Shown here piece by piece: positions 1 through 5,414 of a stretch of 6,694 bases of DNA. The notes under the pieces were generated by a model that saw only the letters and a program-made list of their open reading frames with translations, had not been told where the DNA came from and did not search any database. Numbering within the stretch: position 1 is the stretch's first letter; every line of letters begins with the position of its first letter. Made by a program: the position numbers and the translations under genes. The stretch covers positions 1 to 6,694 of the forward strand of contig JAUPLV010000118.1 in the NCBI GenBank assembly GCA_030836725.1, written 5' to 3'. The DNA comes from Pseudomonadota bacterium (GTDB taxonomy: Bacteria; Pseudomonadota; Gammaproteobacteria; Burkholderiales; Thiobacillaceae).

Positions 1-425
1 CGGATGTAATCCGCCAGCGCCTCGATTTCCAGCGCGTTGAGCTGGCTGCTCCAGGCGGTCATCGCCGTGCCCGGGCGACCATGCGTGATGGCGCTGATCA
101 CGCGCTCCCGGCTAAGCTGGGTGGCGGAATCGGGCGTAGTGAAGTCGCGCGGCGGCGGCACCAGGCTGGATTGCGCGCGGCTCTTGCCATCTCCTTTGTC
201 GCCGTGGCAGACCGAACAATAGTTGTGGTAGAGCACCGCCGGCCTGATCTGGCGCTCCGGCTCCGGCGCTTGCGGAGCCGCAGCCTGGGCCATGCCGCCT
301 GCCAGAGCCATCGCAACCAGACCTAGGCGGCAGCGCCGGAACCCTGCGCGAATCGATGCGGCAAAGTTCTTTTGGGTTTTTGGCCCCGGAAACTTGCTGG
401 GGAAAATCTCAGAATTTATTCGCAT
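1..425 (-). CDS. Exported monohaem c-type cytochrome, C-terminus beyond window
   Basis: Probably a periplasmic electron carrier with one covalently attached haem. The sequence shows the haem-binding motif CSVCH at residues 70-74 (bases 218-204), a likely distal axial ligand Met122 in the segment PGTAMTAW, and the closing-helix sequence ALEIEALADYI just before the edge, all typical of class I cytochrome c (Cytochrome_CBB3/C family). The chosen start is ATG at 425; no other Met precedes Met39. It gives a long signal peptide: an extended N-terminus with Arg26, Arg30, Arg31 and Arg33, a hydrophobic stretch LGLVAMALAGG, and probable cleavage after AQA (residue 48). No clear Shine-Dalgarno is seen, so the start is less certain than the frame. 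It is divergent from the NHL lipoprotein gene. The partner is not visible, so the pathway is unknown. 141 residues are visible and about two bases of the next codon remain at the left edge. Confidence 0.85.
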   Translation of the reverse strand, partial: MRINSEIFPSKFPGPKTQKNFAASIRAGFRRCRLGLVAMALAGGMAQAAAPQAPEPERQIRPAVLYHNYCSVCHGDKGDGKSRAQSSLVPPPRDFTTPDSATQLSRERVISAITHGRPGTAMTAWSSQLNALEIEALADYI

Positions 426-467
426 GGCCAGACGCCGTAGGAGTAGTGAGGGTGTAAACGAGGCGCT

Positions 468-496
468 AAAGTAACGTGCCCGTGGCAGGATGGCAA
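468..496 (-). promoter_or_regulatory. Predicted sigma70 promoter of the cytochrome gene
   Basis: On the minus strand TTGCCA (496-491, five of six matches to TTGACA) is followed after exactly 17 bases by TACTTT (473-468, partial match to TATAAT). Transcription would begin near 461, giving a leader of roughly 36 bases before the ATG at 425, which also supports that start. Prediction from consensus only. Confidence 0.4.
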
Positions 497-563
497 GCGC
501 CTGCGCCGCGCGCCGTTTCAAGGCGGATAATCCCGCGCCCAGTCAAACGCGCAGCCATCGTCG

Positions 564-590
564 CCTGTGGGAGGGGCTTCAGCCCCGATA
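564..590 (+). repeat. REP-like palindromic repeat, copy 1
   Basis: The unit begins CCTGTGGGAGGGGCTTCAG and contains the palindrome GGGGCTTCAGCCCC (six-base-pair stem, two-base loop). The string 'cctgtgggaNgggcttcagccccga' recurs 80 bases downstream. This layout, a GTGGGA head plus a short GC hairpin, matches the extragenic palindromes (REP) that RAYT transposases mobilise in many gamma- and betaproteobacteria. No RAYT gene lies in the window. Confidence 0.65.
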
Positions 591-643
591 GCCCTCCGTC
601 AATCGCGGTAAAAGCCGCTGCCGCAAAAACACTCGCCGCCGTT

Positions 644-670
644 GCCTGTGGGATGGGCTTCAGCCCCGAA
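644..670 (+). repeat. REP-like palindromic repeat, copy 2
   Basis: Second copy, in the same orientation as copy 1, with the GTGGGA head and the palindrome GGGCTTCAGCCC. It differs from copy 1 at one position in the core (T instead of G after GTGGGA). The flank is shared too: GTYGCCTGTGGG precedes both copies. The 53 bases between the two may be the spacer of a compound element. Confidence 0.65.
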
Positions 671-686
671 GGTCCTCCCCCGGATT

Positions 687-727
687 TTGCGCAGCCTCTG
701 CGCAAGGGTTTCACACCGGTTGCGCAA
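687..727. repeat. TTGCGCA inverted repeat plus third site
   Basis: TTGCGCA (687-693) and TGCGCAA (699-705) form a perfect seven-base inverted repeat around a five-base loop, and a palindromic TTGCGCAA follows at 720-727. No T-run follows on either strand, so this is not a normal terminator. It could be an operator with three half-sites or the margin of the REP-like element. Function unknown. Confidence 0.4.
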
Positions 728-839
728 CAAATGCCACCCTCCCGGGGCCAGTGCTCCGGCGGCGTTGTTGCGGATGCCCGCCTAATTTTCTGGCATTATT
801 GCGAGCCATGTCGCGACGGACTTATGGGAAACCGAATGT

Positions 840-854
840 TTGTCCCTGGGACAA
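840..854. promoter_or_regulatory. 15-base palindrome upstream of NHL gene, possible operator
   Basis: TTGTCCCTGGGACAA is a perfect palindrome with seven-base arms around one central base, ending about 145 bases upstream of the NHL start. The symmetry and short centre suit a dimeric regulator better than an RNA hairpin. No regulator family is assigned. Its left arm resembles a -35 element, but no good -10 follows at the proper distance. Confidence 0.35.
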
Positions 855-999
855 GGCGACATAAGTACAACCACGGTGTTCGGGGGAACTCGGTGCATTG
901 CATCATCAGGCCCTCATCTCCCGCAGAGATGAAAGTTGAACACCCTTGAGTTTTGGCGTGGTTCAAATGAGGTTTCCAGGTTTCATTGAGGAATTGATA

Positions 1000-2109
1000 A
1001 TGAAAAAGTTTGCAAATCTGAAATCGCTGGCAAAGACACTGCTGATTGCCGGAACGGTGTTCATGGCCGGCTGCGCGACGGAGACCAACTCCGTCAAGGA
1101 AGCCGTTATCCCGGTGTTTCCCCCTCCCCCTGAAGAGCCCCGCTTTTTTTATGAGCGCACTCTTCTCAGCAGCGCGGACGTGGTTCCGGAAGATTCGACC
1201 GCGGAACTCAGGCGCAGCCTGCTTGGCGGGTCGAGAACAGGCGAGGGGTTGGCCAAGCCCTATGGCGTTGCGGTGCATCATGGCCGTGTTTTTGTCGGCG
1301 ATACCGCAGCCAGAAACGTGGCTGTTTTCGATATTCCGGGCGGCCGTTTTTTCAGGATCGGTGACGGAGATCTGGGCGCGCTTGTCAAGCCGCTTGGCCT
1401 CGATGTGGACGCCGCTGGCAATCTCTACGTGGTCGATGCCTGGACCAAACGGGTCCAAGTGTATGACCGCGACGGCAAACACCTGCGCACGCTGGCCGGA
1501 CCGGACTGGTTCGACAAGCCGATCGGCATCGCCGTCGACGCTGAGGGCAATCGAATCTATGTGGTGGATGGCGGCGGCGTCAAGAGTGAGAACCACCGCG
1601 TACGCGTGTTCGACGCGCAAAGCGGGGCGCACCTGTCCGATTTCGGTAAGCGTGGAACCGGGGAGGGGGAGTTCAACCTGCCCAGGGATGTGGCGATTGC
1701 CCCAGACGGCTCCCTGTACGTGGTTGACGCAGGTAATTTCCGGGTTGTGGTGCTCAAGCAGGACGGGACCTTTGTGCGAAACATGGGCGCTATCGGCTTG
1801 CGCGGCGGCCAGTTTTCCCGCCCCAAGGAAGTGGCCGTCGATGCCGACGGCAATGTCTATATCATCGATACCGCGTTCGGAAATTTCCAGATATTCAACC
1901 CGGAAGGCCAGTTGCTGCTGTCGGTGGGCGGCCGCAGCGAGGTGAATGCCCCGGCAAAATACATGCTCCCTTCCGGAATTGCGATAGACGGCGATGGCAG
2001 GGTCTATATGGTGGATCAGTACTTCCGCAAGGTGGACGTGTACCGCCCGGCCAAACTGGCGCCCGACGCCGGCTTCGTGAGGAAAAATCCGGCGGATGCG
2101 AAAAAATAA
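1000..2109 (+). CDS. NHL-repeat six-bladed beta-propeller lipoprotein
   Basis: A membrane-anchored periplasmic or surface propeller of 369 residues; its ligand or partner is unknown. The start is ATG 1000, because GAGGA at 988-992 lies seven bases upstream and the product then opens with a lipoprotein signal: MKK, a hydrophobic core, and lipobox MAGC with Cys25 as the lipidated residue. Ala at +2 suggests the outer membrane. In-frame TTG 946 and ATG 967 would lengthen it but lack as good a ribosome site. After a Pro-rich linker (VFPPPPEEP, 39-47), NHL motifs recur around residues 84-112, 129-157, 172-206, 227-253, 274-302 and 322-349, each of the type P-x-G-(I/L/V)-A-V-D-x-x-G-(N)-x-(V/I)-Y-V-x-D. 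That count fits six blades filling the protein. Such propellers often sit in cytochrome or extracellular-protein clusters; here a cytochrome gene is divergent on the left, so a role near electron transfer is possible but unproven. Confidence 0.85.
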   Translation: MKKFANLKSLAKTLLIAGTVFMAGCATETNSVKEAVIPVFPPPPEEPRFFYERTLLSSADVVPEDSTAELRRSLLGGSRTGEGLAKPYGVAVHHGRVFVGDTAARNVAVFDIPGGRFFRIGDGDLGALVKPLGLDVDAAGNLYVVDAWTKRVQVYDRDGKHLRTLAGPDWFDKPIGIAVDAEGNRIYVVDGGGVKSENHRVRVFDAQSGAHLSDFGKRGTGEGEFNLPRDVAIAPDGSLYVVDAGNFRVVVLKQDGTFVRNMGAIGLRGGQFSRPKEVAVDADGNVYIIDTAFGNFQIFNPEGQLLLSVGGRSEVNAPAKYMLPSGIAIDGDGRVYMVDQYFRKVDVYRPAKLAPDAGFVRKNPADAKK

Positions 2110-2135
2110 AGTCCGCCCCGGATGGCCCGTCCGGG
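2100..2135. repeat. Terminator-containing direct repeat, left copy
   Basis: Covers the last two Lys codons and stop of the NHL gene (GAAAAAATAA) and most of the following hairpin. The same 36 bases recur at 2853-2888 with three mismatches (at 2119, 2125 and 2126), exactly flanking the toxin-antitoxin module. Similarity stops abruptly on both sides. Confidence 0.8.
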
Positions 2136-2138
2136 GCG
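2114..2138. terminator. Bidirectional intrinsic terminator between NHL and toxin genes
   Basis: CGCCCCGGA (2114-2122) pairs perfectly with TCCGGGGCG (2130-2138) around a seven-base loop. On the plus strand, after NHL, a weak T-rich tract (CTTGTTT) follows. On the minus strand, after the toxin gene, the much better tract ACTTTATTTTTT follows. It can therefore end both convergent transcripts, and is stronger for the toxin-antitoxin side. Confidence 0.75.
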
Positions 2139-2186
2139 CTTGTTTGGCGTGAAAGCCAGATGCCAGGATTGGTTATCTCGTTGGCT

Positions 2187-2564
2187 TCAACCGGTTTCCA
2201 GCGGATTAAAGGTTTTCAGTTCCTCGATCCATTCAAAATCGCCGATGTTGGCCGTTGCAAGCGCGTAACCCCGTTCAAGACAGGTCGCGGCGATGAGGGC
2301 ATCACCCAGGGTGAGTTTCTGCCGCTGGCGTAACTGGATGGCGATTTCGTAGCAGGCGGGGGTGAGGTAAACGAGTTCGAGGTTGTCCAGTAATTCGGTG
2401 AGGGTTGCCTGCTCGGCTTCTTGCAGTTTGTGATAGCCGAGAATTTCCACCCTGCTGACGATTGAGACCTTGGGTAGAGTGTCGAGCAGCCACTGGCGCA
2501 GGCCGGCGTGTTCTGGCTGGGTTGCGTAGATGAGGATGTTGCTGTCAGACAGCACCATGCTCAT
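2187..2564 (-). CDS. vapC: PIN-domain toxin (VapC-type RNase)
   Basis: Likely the toxin of a type II module: PIN-domain toxins are metal-dependent RNases that cut tRNA or other RNA when freed from the antitoxin. At 125 residues it has normal VapC length. The acidic catalytic set is complete: Asp7 in SDSNILIYA, Glu40 in SRVEILGY, Asp88 in LGDALIAAT, and Asp109 in TANIGDF, so the enzyme appears intact. Its ATG overlaps the antitoxin stop as ATGA, indicating translational coupling; a second Met at residue 3 is an alternative start. The terminator at 2114-2138 lies just downstream. The module sits between two convergent genes and is flanked by a direct repeat, which suggests that it is an insertion. 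The specific RNA target cannot be told from sequence. Confidence 0.88.
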   Translation of the reverse strand: MSMVLSDSNILIYATQPEHAGLRQWLLDTLPKVSIVSRVEILGYHKLQEAEQATLTELLDNLELVYLTPACYEIAIQLRQRQKLTLGDALIAATCLERGYALATANIGDFEWIEELKTFNPLETG

Positions 2565-2809
2565 TCGCGGCCAGGCAAGGCGCGATCCTGGCGCAGTTCA
2601 CGCTCCCATGCGGCCGGGTTGGTCTTGGCGAAAGGGTTGAGGACGACAAGCCGCTCCAGGGTGCTGGAAAGCTTTGTGCGGCGTTGCTGGTCGTCGGCGG
2701 GATGGCTGCGGGCTTTTTGCTCCAGGAACAGTACGTAGTCGAGAACCTCGCCCTGAAGTGGAAGCGGTAGTTTTTCCACGTGCTGCTGGATGGTCTGTTC
2801 GAGCTTCAT
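2561..2809 (-). CDS. DUF2281-like antitoxin partner of the PIN toxin
   Basis: An 82-residue protein encoded directly upstream of the PIN toxin and overlapping it by four bases, the usual antitoxin-first order. The N-terminal half, MKLEQTIQQHVEKLPLPLQ followed by EVLDYVLFLEQK, is the helical signature of the DUF2281 family found beside PIN toxins. The C-terminal part (NPAAWERELRQDR then ALPGRE) is a Trp/Arg-rich tail of the sort that plugs the toxin active site. Such antitoxins normally neutralise the toxin and repress their own operon; repression here is inferred. The start is well supported: AAAGGA (2820-2815) lies five bases before the ATG. No frameshift or truncation is seen. Confidence 0.82.
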   Translation of the reverse strand: MKLEQTIQQHVEKLPLPLQGEVLDYVLFLEQKARSHPADDQQRRTKLSSTLERLVVLNPFAKTNPAAWERELRQDRALPGRE

Positions 2810-2814
2810 GACTT

Positions 2815-2862
2815 TCCTTTCTCTTGTTCGGAAACTATACCCCTGTTCATTTGAAAAAATAA
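2815..2862 (-). promoter_or_regulatory. Candidate promoter and RBS of the toxin-antitoxin module
   Basis: On the minus strand TATAGT (2839-2834) is a good -10 sequence, about 24 bases upstream of the antitoxin ATG, with the ribosome site AAAGGA at 2820-2815. The base stretch 17 positions upstream is TTATTT (2862-2857), a poor -35 that lies inside the right direct repeat. If correct, the repeat would supply part of the promoter. The -10 is reasonable; the -35 is doubtful. Confidence 0.3.
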
Positions 2863-2888
2863 AGTCCGCCCTGGATGATCCGTCCGGG
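2853..2888. repeat. Terminator-containing direct repeat, right copy; likely tolC-operon terminator
   Basis: Matches 2100-2135 at 33 of 36 positions, including the AAAAAATAA that ends the NHL coding sequence, though here it is not at the end of a gene. Read on the minus strand it gives GCCCGGA, a seven-base loop, then TCCAGGGC with one bulged A, followed by ACTTTATTTTTT. That is an intact-looking intrinsic terminator downstream of tolC. Confidence 0.75.
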
Positions 2889-2922
2889 CAAATCGCGGAA
2901 TCCTGGCGGGCAAAACTTGCGC

Positions 2923-2946
2923 GTGGGCGCCGCTTGCGGCGCCCGC
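2923..2946 (-). terminator. GC hairpin downstream of tolC
   Basis: GGGCGCCG (2925-2932) and CGGCGCCC (2937-2944) form a perfect eight-base stem with loop CTTG, starting about 17 bases after the tolC stop on the minus strand. The stem can extend by one more pair and a wobble. Only a short T-containing stretch follows on the minus strand, so termination may rely on it together with the repeat-borne hairpin at 2853-2889. Confidence 0.55.
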
Positions 2947-2962
2947 TTTGAGGGAAAAATGC

Positions 2963-4282
2963 TTACCGCGTTGTTGCCGGCGGGCGCAGGTGCCGGTCGA
3001 TCGCTGCCAGATCGGCCGTGCCGAGGCCGCCGACGGCGGCCTTCAGCGCCAGCCCGGACAGCAAGTAGTCGTAGCGTGCGCCGGCCAAGTCGCGGCGGGC
3101 GGACAACACCTGCTGCTCGGCATTCAGCACGTCGAGGTTGGTGCGCACGCCGACCTGCAGGCCCAGCTTGGTGGAGTCGAGCTGGGCCCTGGTGGAGGAG
3201 AGCGCCTGTTCCAGCGCGCGTACCCGTGCAACGCCGCTGTTGACGTTGAGCCACGCCTGGCGGGCCTGCATGCCGGCATCGCGGGTGGCGGCCTCCAGGT
3301 CCTGGCGCGCTTTTTCCTGGTTGGCGACCGCCTCGCGCACGCGCGAACTGGTCAACCCGCCCTGGTAGATCGGGAAATTGAGCTCCAGCCCGATGCTGGC
3401 GGTGCGGTTATCCACCTGGGTGGTGCCGAAATTCTGGCTGTTGCTGATGCTGTAGCCCGCCACCGCGTCGAGGGTCGGGAGATGGCCGGCGCGGTTTCGC
3501 TCGACTTCCTGGTCGGCGATGGTTTGAGCGATGCGCTGGATTTCGGCTTGCAGGTTGCTGTCGGCGGCGCGCGCGGCCCATTCGTCGATGCTGCCCGGGT
3601 CGGGCTTCAAAAGCGAGTTCTCGACCAGGATGTCGAGGCTGCCAGCCGGCTTGCCGATGAGCTTTTCGAGCGCGCGCGCACGGATGTCGAGGCTGTTCCG
3701 CTCGGAGATTTCCTGTGCAACCGCGAGGTCGAAACGCGCCTGTGCTTCGTGCGTGTCGGTGATGGTGGCAGTGCCGACTTCGAAGTTGCGTTTGGCGGCA
3801 GCCAGCTGTTCGGTGATGGAGGCCTTTTGCGCGTCGATGAAGGCGATGTTGTCCTGCGATTGCAGCACGTCGAAATAGGCCCTCGCAACCCGCAGGATCA
3901 GGCCCTGCTCGGCCGCCTTGAACTGCACCTCGGCGATTTTGACTTGCTCCTTGGCCTGCTCGTACTGCACCTGATTCTGTCTGCGGAACAGCGGCTGCGC
4001 GGCGGTCAGCGACAGTCCGTTGGAGTCGTAGTCCGCATCGCCGCCGGGCAGGCTGGATTCGACGCTGTTGTAGCGTAGGTTGCCCCCGAGATTGACGCTG
4101 GGCAGCAATCCGGCGCGGCCCTGCGCCGCCTTTTCCTGCCCGGCCTGCAAAGCGGCGCGGGCGGAGGCGTATTGCGCATCGTAAGCCTGGGCATCGCGAA
4201 AAACATCGGACAGGTTGGTGGCGTGGGCGGCGGGCGCCAGCGCAAACGTCAGTGCAAGAAACAGGGGTTTGAGTTGCATCAT
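2963..4282 (-). CDS. tolC: TolC-family outer-membrane efflux/secretion channel
   Basis: Outer-membrane exit duct that works with inner-membrane transporters and periplasmic adaptors in type I secretion or drug efflux. 439 residues, normal for the family (TolC/OEP type). A signal peptide is clear: MMQLKPLFLALTFALAPAAHA with cleavage after AHA (residue 21). The mature part shows two homologous halves, each with long Ala/Gln/Glu-rich helices and a membrane-strand segment (GLSLTAAQPLFRRQN; IGLELNFPIYQGG), plus the typical LNVNSGVARVRALEQAL and GVRTNLDVLNAEQ segments near the C-terminus. The start at ATG 4282 has AAGGAA (4295-4290) seven bases upstream; a second ATG follows immediately. It is the last gene of the run with the rhodanese and methyltransferase, 48 bases after the rhodanese stop, so co-transcription is likely. 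No transporter or adaptor gene is visible, so its substrate is unknown. Confidence 0.93.
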   Translation of the reverse strand: MMQLKPLFLALTFALAPAAHATNLSDVFRDAQAYDAQYASARAALQAGQEKAAQGRAGLLPSVNLGGNLRYNSVESSLPGGDADYDSNGLSLTAAQPLFRRQNQVQYEQAKEQVKIAEVQFKAAEQGLILRVARAYFDVLQSQDNIAFIDAQKASITEQLAAAKRNFEVGTATITDTHEAQARFDLAVAQEISERNSLDIRARALEKLIGKPAGSLDILVENSLLKPDPGSIDEWAARAADSNLQAEIQRIAQTIADQEVERNRAGHLPTLDAVAGYSISNSQNFGTTQVDNRTASIGLELNFPIYQGGLTSSRVREAVANQEKARQDLEAATRDAGMQARQAWLNVNSGVARVRALEQALSSTRAQLDSTKLGLQVGVRTNLDVLNAEQQVLSARRDLAGARYDYLLSGLALKAAVGGLGTADLAAIDRHLRPPATTR

Positions 4283-4330
4283 GGGTTCGTTCCTTGAATA
4301 GTAGGGGGCGGCAACTTGAAATTATGCGGG

Positions 4331-4648
4331 TCAGTAGCGCGGCATGGCCGGGTCGACCTCGTCCGCCCAGGCGGCCACGCCGCCCGACAGGTTGATCACA
4401 TCGCCGAAGCCTGCGCTTTCAAGATAGCGTGCCGCGTGATAACTGCGAACGCCATGATGGCAGATGACCACCGTTTCGGCTTCCTTGTTCAGTTCGGCGA
4501 GACGCGCGGGCAGCTCGCGCATCGGAATCAGGGTCGCACCGGGCAGGCGGCACAGGTTCCATTCCCACGGCTCGCGTACATCGAGCAGCACCGGCGTGTG
4601 GCCCGCCTGCACGTAAGCGGCAAGTTCGGCGGGGCGATACTGGCGCAT
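4331..4648 (-). CDS. Single-domain rhodanese-like sulfurtransferase
   Basis: A cytoplasmic GlpE-type protein of 105 residues, likely to carry a persulfide sulfur on its active Cys and pass it to an acceptor. Visible landmarks are LLDVREPWEW (21-30), the active-site loop CHHGVRS with Cys63, Arg68 and Ser69, and the closing motif LSGGVAAW (87-94). The loop is of the six-residue CxxGxR kind typical of sulfurtransferases, not the longer loop of Cdc25 phosphatases. There is no signal peptide. It starts 35 bases after the methyltransferase stop and is followed by tolC, so it is probably the middle gene of the operon. The ATG at 4648 has only a weak ribosome site, and the frame stays open upstream past the methyltransferase stop without another ATG/GTG/TTG nearby, so translation may depend on ribosomes arriving from the upstream gene. 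The acceptor is unknown. Confidence 0.9.
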   Translation of the reverse strand: MRQYRPAELAAYVQAGHTPVLLDVREPWEWNLCRLPGATLIPMRELPARLAELNKEAETVVICHHGVRSYHAARYLESAGFGDVINLSGGVAAWADEVDPAMPRY

Positions 4649-4683
4649 TGGAGCGGGTTCCGCGGTAATAGTCTCTGACGGTT

Positions 4684-5337
4684 TCAGAACACGAACGCAG
4701 CCGGTCGCGGCGCATTCAGCAAAGGCGCGATGCAGGTTTCGAACAGGGTCACGCTGCGGGTGGCGCCCGGGGCGGTGCAGGTGATGAGCTGCGCTTCCAT
4801 CACGGGGGCTTCGCCGGTGATGGCGAACAGCCGGCCGCCCACCCGCAGGCGCTGCCGGAACGCGTCCGACAGCAGCGGGGTCGAGCCGGTCAGCACGGTC
4901 ACGTCGAAACCGGTCAGGTCGGGCCAGTCGCGGGAAGCATCGCCGGTGTGGAGGCTGACATTGCTGAAGCCGTGCGCGCGCAGTTTCCGCATCGCGGCGG
5001 CGGTGAATTCGGGCACGATGTCCACCGAATCCACCTGGGCGGCTTGCGATGCCAGCAGGGCGGTCAGGTAGCCGCTGCCGGTGCCGATTTCCAGCACCCG
5101 GTCGCTGGGACGGATGTCGAGTTCCTGGATCGCCCGCGCCTCAAGCTTGGGCGTCCACATCGCCTGGCCGTGGCCGAGCGGGATTTCCATGTCGACAAAC
5201 GCCAGGGCGCGGTGCGCTTCCGGAACGAAATCCTCGCGGCGAACCTTGAACAGGAGGTCGAGCACATCCTGATTCAGTACATCCCAGGGGCGGATTTGCT
5301 GTTCCACCATGTTGTAGCGCGCCTGCTCCATGCCCAT
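4684..5337 (-). CDS. Pcm-like SAM-dependent methyltransferase (isoaspartyl methyltransferase family)
   Basis: A 217-residue class I methyltransferase, close in length to Pcm, which methylates isoaspartyl residues during protein repair. The SAM-binding motif I is VLEIGTGSGY (81-90); an acidic ribose-binding residue follows in SVDIVPE (Asp106), then GDASRDW (132-138) and a strand VTVLTGSTPLL. The fold and N-terminal helix (MVEQQIRP, VRREDFVPE) match the family. However, the substrate motif GxGQTISQP of true Pcm reads GHGQAMWTP here (55-63), so the conserved Ser is Trp61. This is therefore a divergent paralogue and its substrate may differ. The start is ATG 5337, with AAGGG (5348-5344) six bases upstream; Met3 is an alternative. 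It is first in the run with rhodanese and tolC and divergent from thiC. Confidence 0.85.
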   Translation of the reverse strand: MGMEQARYNMVEQQIRPWDVLNQDVLDLLFKVRREDFVPEAHRALAFVDMEIPLGHGQAMWTPKLEARAIQELDIRPSDRVLEIGTGSGYLTALLASQAAQVDSVDIVPEFTAAAMRKLRAHGFSNVSLHTGDASRDWPDLTGFDVTVLTGSTPLLSDAFRQRLRVGGRLFAITGEAPVMEAQLITCTAPGATRSVTLFETCIAPLLNAPRPAAFVF

Positions 5338-5378
5338 GCGGTACCCTTGTATATCAATAAGTTAGATGGGGTCTTGCC

Positions 5379-5407
5379 TTGCAATTATTCCACAATTCGG
5401 CTACCTT
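5379..5407 (+). promoter_or_regulatory. Predicted thiC promoter
   Basis: TTGCAA (5379-5384) and TACCTT (5402-5407) are separated by 17 bases. Transcription would start near 5414, immediately before the first base of the TPP aptamer, which is a strong positional argument. TTGCAA is its own reverse complement and could also act as a -35 for the divergent methyltransferase operon, but the minus-strand -10 is poor (TATTGA at 19 bases). Confidence 0.4.
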
Positions 5408-5414
5408 GGCCCGC

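Larger units (their letters stand above)
426..999. other. Gene-free divergent spacer with repeats
   Basis: 574 bases separate the divergent cytochrome and NHL genes. Open frames through it on both strands look like chance: they lack a convincing ribosome site and recognisable protein features, and one is built mostly from repeat sequence. Contents that can be supported are a promoter for the cytochrome, two REP-like repeats, a TTGCGCA half-site cluster and a 15-base palindrome, each listed separately. No tRNA, insertion sequence or clear NHL-gene promoter was recognised. Confidence 0.6.

Noticed and set aside
791..806. TGGCATTATTGC resembling a sigma54 -24/-12 promoter upstream of the NHL gene
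   Set aside because: The GG and GC dinucleotides are seven (or eleven) bases apart, not the required ten.
476..949. 157-codon plus-strand open frame across the spacer
   Set aside because: It is composed partly of the two REP-like repeats, has no ribosome site or recognisable domain, and contains the palindromes noted.
946..999. Extended NHL N-terminus from TTG 946 or ATG 967
   Set aside because: The extension would bury the lipoprotein signal; GAGGA is correctly placed for ATG 1000.
796..1632. 278-codon minus-strand open frame opposite the NHL gene
   Set aside because: Antisense shadow of the NHL coding sequence extended into the spacer; no recognisable protein features.
2153..2187. AAGCCA/TGGCTT inverted repeat after the toxin gene as its terminator
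   Set aside because: Only six pairs around a 23-base loop; the hairpin at 2114-2138 is much stronger and has a T-run on the correct strand.
2948..4078. 376-codon plus-strand open frame opposite tolC
   Set aside because: Antisense shadow of tolC caused by high GC at third positions; the minus-strand TolC has a signal peptide and family motifs.
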